A stretch of 64,000 nucleotides of DNA from Gavia stellata (Eukaryota; Chordata; Aves; Gaviiformes; Gaviidae). The notes beneath the pieces are model-generated. The model saw only the letters and a program-made list of their open reading frames with translations. It had not been told where the DNA came from and did not search any database. Positions within the stretch are counted from its first letter, which is position 1; the number at the start of each line of letters is the position of its first letter. The stretch spans positions 4,783,255-4,847,254 of the forward strand of contig NC_082606.1 in NCBI RefSeq assembly GCF_030936135.1. Direction: 5' to 3'. The translations under genes were made by a program, and so were the position numbers. Shown piece by piece: positions 32,601 to 43,900 of this stretch.

Positions 32601-34415
32601 GGCAAGAGTAACATTCAGTTGTCTTTTGACTAAGATTTTGTTTTACTGGTTTTGTAAAATACTAAAAATCAAAAAAAGCTTTAGTATTCAAAATATATTT
32701 ATAGGAAAAGATTGCACTAGATTTCTCAGCATCAAATGTAGTTTTTCTTTAAAACAGGAAAAGATTCAAGAACTATTAAGTGTTTTGAGATGGCAGACAA
32801 ACATGTTTTAAAATTATTTCAGATGTTTTGTTTTTATTCCCAAATATGTCTTCCTGCTGTCATTCTGTCCTTGCAATCCCACTTCATTAAGTCACCATTT
32901 TCCCATATATCAAACACAGACTTACCTGTCAAACTGCAGTGTTAATCCCCCTCTGTATTTAAATAACTCAGTTTCTCATCAACATCCGTCTTCACCACGC
33001 CAGTGACTGTTTTCAGAGCCTAACTCTCTGCTTATCAGACAAGCCCTTTCATGTTTTGTCCCATTATGCCATTAACAAGAAAGGAAATACCCTCGCAGGC
33101 AAGGTTAGTGAGGACTCCTTATTTTCCTTCAGCTGCTTTTGTGACCCGTATCTCTGCTCTGAGACGTGGAGATCTGCAGCGCAGCAGTAGCAAGGGAGGA
33201 AATGAATTGCAATTGTCACTTCTGGTGGGTGAAGAGCTATAAAATCTACTGAACTCTTGTTAAAGGGATCCAGCTTGGTTAAGGCTTTCTTAAAGTATGA
33301 TTTCATTGTGAATAAAAATAATAAATTCTAGTACTGTCCCACATACAGGTATTCTAAAAAAGTAGTTGTTAATATGAGATAGGAAATAATGTCTGATGTA
33401 GTGTTTGGTCTACTGTTTGCTACCTGACACTGCTGTGTAAAAAACTGCTTTTGAAGTTGTTCGCTACTTATTTGAATGCTGGGAAGGGCATCATTTGGAC
33501 TTTCTTTTTCTACATTTTGAGTTAATTTCTTACGCTGTGGAGGGGAAGGACTTCCTGAGCTTCAGTCAGGACTCTTCTGTTGTGCCTGTTGAGAGGGAAT
33601 AAAGGTAATCCAAGCTTGTTCTTGGCCTCCGAAGGCTGCTGATTCCCACCCCTTGTTCTGTTAAATGAAGCTAGCTAAATTAAAAAATCTGCATGCTGCT
33701 ATTCATTAATAATCTGCAGTGCATTGCTTTATGCAGTCAGTCGTTTCTAAATGCTTAGTTATTGTTTAGATTTTTTGCTCATGTAATCCTTTGAAGTTGG
33801 TTACCTCACAGACTTTCTGTTTTTGAGTTTGTATTATCTGTGCTTTAAAGTTTGTCTGGTTAATTTAAGCCAAGAAAGGTTAATTTCATCCATGTGATAA
33901 TGATAATTTGTTGCTTTGGTGAAGTTTCTCAAAAACTTTATTATTGTTATTATTATTATTAGGAACTACATCTCCTTCTCTTCCTAGTCTTAAAAAAACA
34001 AAACAGAAAAAAACCCTAACCTCAGAGCTTTAACAGGTATCAACAGTGACGACTTACAAGGTGTTCTGATAATAGTACAGTGGCAGTATAATCAAGGTTA
34101 AGGTTGATAATTCATTCTTTATACTTGCACGGTTCATGGCCTCTCTGAGATTCAAAATTAGTGTCTCCATCTGGTATATACCATGATGTTGAAACGAAAA
34201 GTTCACTGTATGAAATAAGAATGTCATCCTTAGCGTGAAGGCGTTTCCCTGTTTGACCTGATTGTAGTGGAGTTTGCAACAGAGGCAAAATGTTCTTTAC
34301 TCCTCTGAGATTTCTGTTTTCTCCTGTTTGTATTTCTAAGTGCTCGCAAGCTGTGTTTTTGTTTTCCCTTGGATATATTGTATATTGATTGTAGTGGATC
34401 CTACTAGCACTCCTG
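17601..34415. other. Long stretch between divergent DNAJA4 and ACSBG1, no gene seen
   Basis: Nearly 17 kb of AT-rich sequence with only short open frames that lack convincing splice context or recognisable protein similarity. It lies between the head-to-head DNAJA4 and ACSBG1 genes, so the ACSBG1 promoter and first exon should be here. The partner exon must end with two bases of a codon to join the exon at 34818. I could not single out a convincing candidate. No LINE, LTR or RNA gene was recognised in this stretch, although old degenerate repeats could be missed by eye. Confidence 0.5.
33939..33961. repeat. ATT microsatellite
   Basis: A short run of ATT trinucleotides with one ATTGTT interruption. 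It is a simple sequence repeat with no evident function. Confidence 0.7.
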
Positions 34416-34421
34416 GATAAC

Positions 34422-34785
34422 TGTTGGAGTGGGAGACGGACCCGGAGTAACGATGGAATCTCAATATGAGTATAGTCGTTCTCCCCTTTATTCAAGTTTA
34501 CAGAGTATATATAGACAGATGCCAAGAACACGCGTCCGCAACAGTTGTATAATTGGCTTACAGCCTCTGTTCACGCGCCAAGGCGGCGAGTGTGATTGCG
34601 TGCACAAGAGCACTTCTCCTCTTCGTGGATGTAGCTCCTTCTTCTTGTTTACCATTCCACTGTCTCTTATCACAACAGGCTTTCAAGGACAGTTAACGGT
34701 TTCCTCTGAGCCTTTCCCCTCATCAGAGACTGGGTTGCTCATGGGAATCAGATCGTGTCCCTTGTTACTAAGCCATTCCTCCACA
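34422..34785 (-). mobile_element. Solo LTR of an avian endogenous retrovirus (fossil)
   Basis: A 364-bp element is bounded by TGTTGGAG on the left and CTCCACA on the right, so it begins TG and ends CA with short imperfect inverted termini. It is flanked by the 6-bp direct repeat GATAAC at 34416-34421 and 34786-34791. On the - strand it has the parts of an LTR: a TATA-like tract at 34501-34516 and an AATAAA at 34492-34487, followed by a short U5-like end. The 6-bp duplication and the close TATA/poly(A) spacing resemble alpharetrovirus-like (ERVK-class) avian elements; the exact family is not assigned. No internal retroviral sequence remains, so it is a solo LTR. The identical target repeats argue against great age, but a single LTR cannot be dated by itself. 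Confidence 0.8.
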
Positions 34786-34817
34786 GATAACTTTTTAATC
34801 AGTATATTTTCTTTCAG

Positions 34818-34900
34818 AACCTTTACAGATGAACAGACTGTCTGCAGAGATTCACTGCCTCATTTGGAGGAGACGCAAGATGAAGGCATAGAGCCAACAG
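34818..34900 (+). CDS. ACSBG1: ACSBG1 N-terminal coding exon
   Basis: An 83-bp segment has a strong acceptor (ATTTTCTTTCAG) and a strong donor (GTAAGC). It reads [15 protein letters not shown] followed by [12 protein letters not shown]. The first part aligns without gaps to my recollection of human ACSBG1 (TDRQPLSKESLNH), which lies in the divergent N-terminal tail. It ends with one base of a codon, and the next exon at 43758 starts with two, so joining gives E-SLWTS, the equivalent of human E-ALWTT. It starts with the third base of a codon, so at least one upstream coding exon is missing from this annotation. A start codon within it is in another frame and soon meets a stop. Confidence 0.7.
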
Positions 34901-37900
34901 GTAAGCATGTAAAAGATGATCCTTGGAAATTTGAGCTCTGTTTAAAATTTTTTTTGATGTAATTTTGGTGTCTATTCTAGCAAGTTGTTACTGACCATTT
35001 TTCAGGGCTGAGATAAGGAGAGGCAGCCAAAAATAAAATTAAACTTGAAGTGAATCAGAGCAACTGAAAAATTTTCAGGAGCCTTCCGTGAACTTCCATG
35101 AATTCAGTAGTTTCTCCCAGGTTTTGTCTGTATTTGAGAAGCTTACTAGATAAAAGTGAAAAATAGCCTGATCCCATGGAAAACCGTACCAATTCTCGTG
35201 TTACCTTTGGCATCAGAGCTTACTTACCAGCTGTCAACTATTGAGGATTTGGCATAGTCTGTAGTAACTGGAGGCTGTAAAGGAATATCTATAATTTGTT
35301 CTGTTTTGCATTGTAGCATATGCATACTACTGTAATTTTAAACCAATTGCAGTGGTAAATTAACCTAGATATGCTACCATGTGGCTTAAAGGAGGTTTGC
35401 TAGCCGAACTTTCCGAGGTTCTTTGGAAGGTTTGCAGCCCTGAGGGATCTCCCTGTTGCCTTGGTGAGGCTGCTACTGGTATCTAAATTTGCTCATGCTC
35501 TATGCATATATATTTATTTCAGAAAAGATAATTCTTTGATACGCAATAGGTTTCTTTCCAAGAATTGAACTGGTAGCCATTTGCTTTTTGTTTTTCAGTA
35601 AGCAGGAAATAAATTTGGATGGATAAAGGTGATAACTAACTTCTGTTTTCAAATTCAGGGTATTCTATTGAACTATTTGAGAGACACATTGTATGTGTAG
35701 CTTATTACTGAGGCTGTGATTCTGCAGAGCACTTGCTTGTGTGCTTGTGAAGGCTCTGACCTATTTTTCTAAGAATTTATCTGGGACGCTGGTTACTGCT
35801 GTCAGCTATCTACCTTGCTTCTCTCCCAGAGGTTGCTGCTGGCTGCAGTTTAGAGTAATATTCTGGGCTGTAAACCACAGTGCACAGGAAGGAATGCACA
35901 TGCCGTTCAGCCACTCCTGCAGAGGTGACCACAGCCTCTGGAAGAAAGGTGAGGTGAACAACTGAGGGTAGAAGCCATTCCAGCTGTTCCATCATAATTT
36001 TCCTGCAAACACAAGTCACACCCCATCCATTTTAATTAAACAGTTCCCTTATTTGAGCTTAGGTGCGTTTCTAAGTTGATGAATCAGGAGCTTACAATTT
36101 AAGTTAGCCTTCGTCTTTTATTTGACTTTGGGAATCTGTGGCACTACTTGCCATCCATTTAAATGAGAAGCAGTGTTTGACTTGGAAACATCACACAGCT
36201 ATGCAGATGCTGAGTGGCAGAGTGAGGACTGAATGTCAAAAACCTCTCCGAAAAATCTTTTGGGAGAAGGAAGCTCAGTGTCTAGTTGCCATGGGTCTGT
36301 TTTGTATATCAAGAGAAAAGAAGGAGATTCTGATGTTTTCTAGTTGTGCAGAACTGTCTTTCTCATTTTATAATCAATATGTTCTGCAGCCTCAGGAGTA
36401 AATTTGCCTAATGAGGACCCTGGGTTGTTCTGGATTTTTTTCTCCATTCTTTCCCACCAATGTATAGAAGCTCATTCCTGTGGAACCAGGCCAGATTTTG
36501 TTTTTTCTGATACATATGTATATCCGGAGTAACCTTACTGTTGGCAGCAAGCATTATATTGGCTTAAAACCAGGGTAAAGTTAAGAGAGAACTCATTCAC
36601 GCTGGTTTTATACTGATGAAATTGCAAAATAATTTGTTGGAAAAGACCACTGGAGGACAGCTAGTCCAGCTTTCTGCTCATAGGAGAGCTCATAGCTTTG
36701 TTCAGCTGAGTTTTGAAAACCTCCAAGATTCCACAGCCTCTCAGTCCCTCTTCTTAGGCTGAGTCACCTGCATTGTGAAATTATTTTTCTTTATCTAGCA
36801 AGAATTTTCCTTGCTGCAGCTCACGTCCGTTGCCTCTTGTTCTTCTGGTGTGTGCCTCTGAGAAGAATCTGTCTTCTTTACAGCACCCTCCTTCAGTCTG
36901 TGGCAGACTGCAGTTAGATTCATTCTTTGTCTTCTCTTCTCCAGATTGAAGAAACCCGGGTCCTTTAAGGGCTTCTCGTACATGGTGTGCTTCAGGCCCC
37001 TGACCTTTTGGGAGTCCCTCTTCTGGGCTTGCTTCAATTTGTCAGGATCTCTCACTTGCTCTGGGGCTTCCAAAGCTGCACACTGCTTCAAGTGCACCCT
37101 CATGAGTACTAAGTAGGGGGGAAATAATCACTTTCCTTGATCTGCTGGCTAGAATCTTGCTAATGCGGTCCAGGATGTAGTTATTCTTTATCTCCACCAG
37201 GACGTAGGAATGACTTGCGTTCAACTTGTCCACCAGGAACCACAGGGGTTTTTCTGCTGAGCTAGCAGGCATCCAGTCTGTCCTGTTGCATGGAGTTACC
37301 CACCCTGAGTGCAAGACTTACGTTCACTCACCCTTGTTGAGCTTTGAGGTTTATGTCAGCCCATTACTCCAGTTTGCCGAGGTCCATCTGAATGGCAGCC
37401 CTGCCTTTTGGCTTGTTGGCCAATTCCCCATGTGTGGTGTCATCTTTGAAGCTGGTGAGGATGCATTCTATTGTCCAAGACAATAATGGAGTCATTAAAT
37501 GGTATCATTCTCAGGACTAACCCCTGAAGAATGTCACTTGTAATTGACTGCTAGCTAGACTTAGAAATGTTGACCACTGCTCTTGAAGACTAATTATCCT
37601 GCCAATTTTTTATCTACCTGTTACTCCAACGCCATCCGGTCCAAACCTTCCAAGGATGCTGGGGGAGGCCTTTTTAAAGGTAAAGTAAACAACATGCCAC
37701 TGCTCTCCCCATCTCAGAGCCAGTCATCTCATTATGGAAGGCAGTTGGGTTGGATTTACCAAGGCCAAATCAAATCTGTCCACTCTGGCTGGTCTCAGTC
37801 ACCTTTTTATAGCTCAAAATTATTTCTAGGAGAGTTTGTTCTATAGCCTTTCCACACAGTGAGGTGAGTCACTGGCCTTTAGTTATTTGAATCCTCTTTC

Positions 37901-40900
37901 TTCCCCTTTTTGAAGACAGGTGTGACATTTGCCTTTTTCCTGTCATGGGGACCTTACCAGGTTGCCATGCTTTTTCAAAGATGATGGAGAGCAGCCTGGC
38001 AATGACTTTGGCCTCGTCTTTCAGTGTACACTCTGAAGCATCCCACGTGGGCCCATTGACTTTTTTGTATGTGTCCAGTTTGCATAAGTGGCCCCTACTT
38101 TGATATTCCTCTGCTGTTGTAGGTAAAACTTCTCACCTGCCACTAGTCACAGAAACCCAGGAAGGCTGATCTTGCCAGTAAAGACCAAGGTGGATAAGGC
38201 ACTGAGTATATCAGCCTTTTTCATGTCCTATGTCAGTAAATTGCCCATGATATCCTTGGTTCTCCTTTTGGTTGCCAGTGTGCCTGTAGAAGCCCTTCTT
38301 GTGGCTCATCACATCACTCACCAATTTCAATTCCAACTGAGTTTTGACTTTCCATTCCTGCATGCCTGGGCAATGTTTCTGTAGTGATGTTTCCTCCTGA
38401 TTACACCCTCCACACACTTCCATTTTGGTGCATCGTAATCAGTTTTAGAAGCGTCAGTATTGTTATGAAGCTTATTTTGTACTCGACCTGATGCACCACT
38501 CCCTCCACATCAGTTTGTATAGGCATTCTTTGGAGGATATCTTATTTCTCTGATCCACATTGGTAGTAATTTACTGATGTTAAGAGCAGTATATTTTATT
38601 GCAATTCATAAAGGTTCCCTTTTCCGCCAATGGAAAAGGTACACGTTTCCACGAACTGAAATATTAGTGAGTGTTTTGGCTAATTTAAAAATATTTCCGC
38701 TATTTATTCAGTCTTTTCTGTTTGATAATTTGAAGTTACATGTTTATTGTGGAAAACTAATAATATATCAGAACCCTCCTCCTCCCCCAGCTGTGGCAAT
38801 GCAAGCTACAGGAAGCTGGTTTCTGTATTTTTTGAAAAGAATCACTGTATTTATATTCTGGCTGATACATTCAGGTTCACTTGAAATTCAGAAGTTATGT
38901 ACTTCTGTTCAATCTGTTCATTGGCACAAAGGGAAGTTTGACACAGATGCCAAGCTCTCAGAGTCCAACCTGTGTGTTCTCAGCTCCAGCTTTTACTAAA
39001 AAGAAGTTAAGTTTTCAGGGCCACAGTCACCTTGAAGAAAACTAAAAAATAATGGGTGAGAGGAGGAATGATGTATTTGTGTTGTCAGCAGAATGTGATG
39101 GCATCATAGCTGTGGAATCTGGAACGATGACTGACTGTCAGAAACGCCTCCAGCAAAGGGCTGAATGTCTTCTCTCATCGTTAGAGCAGAGTGATGTTTT
39201 GCAGGAACTGGCATATAATCAAGATACTGTTTTGTGAGTTAAGTCTGAATCGGTTTCAAGCAAAAGTTAAATTATTGGTTTAGTTCCTGCTGCTTCTCAG
39301 GGCATATCTATGGAGGATCACTGGAGTTACTCAGGTCATGCAGCAGGGCCATTCCATAATCAGCCTGTCTGTTTGTTTACCTGTCTGAAAGGTGACCTTG
39401 GTTCTTTTGCATTTTATATGGCTCTCAGAGTTGTTCTTCCATAAACATCAGAATTCATTTACATTCCCAAATCCATTCTGGCAGTCACCAGGATACTTTC
39501 AGGTCAGGTCGTGAGCAGAGAGGTTTCATTCATATATTGGCTTTAAACTGTAGGATTAGTATATTTCTTTTTTTTTTTTTTCTTTTTTCTTTTTTTGTTT
39601 TAAACTAGTACACAGTCTCCTTAATACACCCCAGAGGTCCAGCAGTTTCAGCCAGACTGATTATTCATGCAAAAAAAGTTACAGACTTGCTATTTGCTTG
39701 TCTGTTTAAAATAATTTTTGGAATCTGGGCTAGGAGAGACAGCCTGTACCATGTCACAACTGTTCAGTCATACATGGGTGAAAGGAATAGCAATTGGCTG
39801 ATAAAAATACAAAAATGGTAATGTGTTCATGTTGTGTATTATTTCAGACTTGGTAGAAAATATTTGAATAACAAATGTACTTTTATAAATCAGTATTCAC
39901 ATGTAAATGGTTCACAAGTCTAGGACTGTATTGTAAAAGATAAGTTGAAAACATTCAAAATTTTTTTTAAGCAGTAAACAAAGCTTTTAACTATTTTTTT
40001 TTCCTCCTGTAAAGTTTCATGTTGAAAATTTACACTTTAGTGGCAAAACTGCACACCTGAAATCCAAAATACTTAGATCAGCTGTCCTTAGAGCAATTCC
40101 TAAGACAAACTGCAGTACAGTCATCCTGTTATACACTGTATATATGAGACGACTCTGAGCCATCTCTTCCTTCAGCAGCCAAGACAGTGAATCATGGCAA
40201 ATTTAGTCTGATCATGGAATTTGGCCTTGGAGGAGAATGACATGGGGGAAAAACACTTGAAGAGGCTAAGAGTGACTGTCAAGACTACCTGTCTAAAAAT
40301 CTCTGCCGTTTTTTCTTTTATCTGAAAAAATATTCATCTTTAGGAGCAAATCTTTTCTCACCATCTCTGACCTTTGGTGATTCATATGAAGGGCATGAGC
40401 CAAGGTCACACATTAGTGAATGAAAAAGCATTTTGGGTACAAAGTATAATGCAGGTAGCAGGAGTTACTGGAAGAAAGAAAGGAACAAATATTCCTCTTT
40501 GCTTGCATATAGGGAACTTTCAGTGGCATTAAGTACTTTGAGCTGGAATGCTCCTTTATTTTTTCTTACGCTCTCTGTAAACCTACAGGTGTATAATGGA
40601 CCAACGCTAATAGTGTATTTGAAGGACCTTTATTCTGATTTCCACTTTGGTTTCAGGTGGTTCTGAGTTCTTTTCCAGACTGTACATTGCAGTTTAATTT
40701 TCAGATGCTAGTGAGGCAGAGCACCTATTTTGGTTTTCCCTAAGTTTATAATCGATTCACTCAGTACGTAGCCAGGCATTCCTTCCCAGGCTCTTTCTGA
40801 GAAGAATAAGCCCTCTGCTCAAAATCTCTCTACAAACTGACAGGAGAATATATTGTTCATGTTCTGCTGTTTTTACAAATTCTATGGGACAGAATAGTTA

Positions 40901-43900
40901 GATCTTTACAATTATTTGGCTTATTATCTGGTTTTAGGAACTATTTTTATATTTAAGTTATACCTGCAAATACATGCAAGAATAGACACTGAATGGGCGT
41001 TCAAGTTTATATTCCTCTGTGATATATATTGTGTATTATTAAGGTGATTCACGGAGTGTGTGTGAAACTGATTCTGTTTTTAGTCTTTGGTATGAATCAA
41101 AGATGCCTTTTTGACACCAGAAAAAACTGTGTGAGGAAAAGCAAAAGGAGACCCAGTTTCAAAGTGCATTTTTGGTTTCTGTGTATAGATATTGGAATGA
41201 TTTGATTGATTTTTTCAGTCTTCTCTGAGGAAACTATTCTGTTATCTACTGTATGACCGCAGTGAAAAGGTAGTAATTCTGCAACTTTTGTAATGTTATT
41301 GTAGGAACGTCGCTAATATTTTCAGTTCCCTTGAAGAGTGATACTTCTGTTCAAGGGCGTTTTTTATAATACATGGATTAGAATGTTGTATTTTAGCTCT
41401 GTATGATATGATTTTGTTTTCAACAGAGCAGTCACCCACCTGTGCCCAACCACACCTGCAGTCCCTGCCACCTTTGTTGGTTTAGAAGCCGGATTTTAGA
41501 GTTTTTCATCTGGGCTTTGGTGTGTCACTGCAGAAAATAAGCATTTGGATTAACCCTAGCTTCTGTCTCTGACAGGTCTTATCTCTCATCCTTTCCGCAC
41601 CAGGGTTGGGGTCAAGTGCAGAAACGCCTGTATTGCCTTCACTGCTCATAAAATATTTGTTGGGTGCCACTGTTTATGATAAAGTCTATCTATTGCCTAG
41701 AATCCTTCATAGCTTCTTGTTTTCTAAACTGTCTGGATTTATGATGCCCTTCTTCCACTGACCTAAGCAAAGCTCCACACCTATGTTTTGAAAATTGTTA
41801 TATGCAATTTACACATGAGAAAATGAAGGGACATGGAGATTAAGCAGCTTTATTTGTATTTATTGCTGTCATTACTTTCTGTTTGGTAAGAGAACAAATG
41901 CAAGACACTGAGTCAGGAACATGAATGGAGCGTAATGTGAGTCAGGAACCTTAATCCTGGATTGACACACATCACAGCTTTGGCTGCTCAGTTCACTTGC
42001 TGCACCAGGGTTTTTATCTCCTTACCTGGGAAGGGGTAGAAAGGTGAATCTATTTTTTTTAAATTTTTTTTTCAAAATGCTCTGTGCATGCTAGGATATA
42101 GCATGGGGCAGTGAAATCTTCAGAAATAGTTTTCACAGAGTGCTGGCAGCAAACTAGATGAGTTTCAGTATTTTTTGGTTTAGTAGTTGTACTTCATCAG
42201 CTGATTATGAATGAGCTTTTCTAAAGAGCTAAGTAATGAAACTTTTTTTGCTGCTAGAGAAGGTTGGTTTCGTTGTGGGTTTTTTTAATTTACGTTTGTG
42301 AGCTTACAATAGCTCCCTGTGCCTCTGGTTATCTGTGCAGATTAAGCCTGACTTGAAGCAGGCTGCAAGTGTGTTCTAAAGCACTCATGTGGATCCAGCT
42401 ATGGTTGATGTGTTCATACATAGCCAGAAATGCTCAGAGAGATAGTTTCCAGGCTCTCTGTGAAGCAGCTGGAGGAATAGCATTTGAGAGGGATGTGAAG
42501 CATGTTGTACTTTTGAACACTCCAGAACTGCTTTTTTCAGTCACTGAGGTACCAGGACACAGTATAGATAATAGCAGAGTTTTCTTTACAGCTTTTGCTT
42601 TCCATAAGTGTAGTAAAAGACAATCGTGCTTATTAACTAGTATCGGAAACTTCAAAAAGTTGTATTTTCTGTTACTCTTACTTGTGATAAATGTAAGCTC
42701 ATTGGTATGGAATTTCCCACCAGCTCTCTGTAGAACATGTATTTTTTAATGCTAAACATATTTCTTCATTTATGAAAGTAAATCTAAGCAAAAAAAATGT
42801 TGTTCCTAAAATGTTCTTGTACTATTTTGTTCAGAAGTATGGGAACTGACGGTTTGATAGGGGAGTTGTGAGTGGATTTTTGTCTTCCTTGTGAGAATTC
42901 AGCTAAACTTTGCCAACTTACTAACCCCTAAATTCTCTAAGGAGTGTATTTATATTCAGCCTGCTTCTTGCTGGGTTTGCAAGAGCCAAGCAGAATTCTT
43001 TGAGACAATCATTTCTAGTGAATGCCAGGGACTGCCCCAGTCCTTGGCACCAGTGGTGAGAGCCAAGTGACATTAGTTGGTACTCTGCCTCTGTGTCCTG
43101 TCAAGGAAGGGGAGGAAAAATACAGGGGGGGAAAAAGCAGATGGTAGGGTGAGGAAGGCAGGAGCAGAAGGTGAAAGATGATGTGGAAATAGGGCAAGAC
43201 AGGAGTGCATGGAGTGGATATACATACTAGAACACAGGGCAGATGACCGAGGAAAAAAACCTGTGGGAAGTAGTGGGGAACAGGGGCAGGTTGAAGGAGA
43301 ACTGAAGAAGCTGGAGGGGAAGGAGGGAGGAAAGAGCTATGACAAGCAAAAGGAGCTTGGGTGCTGAACAGGGACAGAGGTTTCAGATCTTTCAGGTTTC
43401 TGTAGCCTTCTGATTCATCAGCTACTCCAAGGGATAGTGGGGTGTGCAGGGCTGAGAATGGGCAAACAGATTCTTCTGGAATTGGTGGTGTGCCTGTAAC
43501 ACACAAAAGACCAGCAGAATTCTGTATGGTGGCACTTTAATCAAGATGCAGAGCAAAGTGTAAGAAATAAAAGATTTCTCTTTCCATGTGGCATGTTTGA
43601 TAGCTGTAAAATTGGAAAGCCCTTCTCTCAAAAGGTGGGAAGTGCCAGAGTTGTGCTTAATCCTGCAGTCTTTATTCAGTCCTCTTGTCTTTTGGTACAC
43701 AGTCACACGGTATTTTTCAATGATAGAATACCTTGATGATAATGCTTTACTTTCCAGAGTCTCTGTGGACTTCCTTTGCTGATGGCAGAGTTAGACTGAG
43801 AATAGATAACTCATGTCCGCAGGCTCCCATAACAGTTCATCAGATGTTTAAAGAGAGCCTAGAAAAATATGGATCCCTTAATGCTTTGGCCAGCAAAAAG

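Larger units (their letters stand above)
38450..43757 (+). other. ACSBG1: ACSBG1 intron remainder, no gene seen
   Basis: The rest of the long ACSBG1 intron after the CR1. It contains a T-rich tract near 39566-39603 and a purine-rich tract at 43081-43365, but no exon I can support. The open frame at 39052-39237 has no flanking splice acceptor and no recognised similarity. Confidence 0.5.

Noticed and set aside
34422-34678. Shorter LTR ending at CTTATCACAACA
   Set aside because: That end gives no target-site duplication; extending to CTCCACA at 34785 gives a perfect 6-bp duplication, so the longer element is preferred.
34429-34962. 177-codon open frame over the LTR and the ACSBG1 exon
   Set aside because: It is a chance join of LTR sequence read on its opposite strand with the genuine ACSBG1 exon frame. 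The splice acceptor at 34817 marks where coding begins.
43015-43506. 163-codon open frame on the - strand
   Set aside because: It is a Pro/Ser/Leu-rich reading produced by a purine-rich tract on the other strand, with no recognisable domain.
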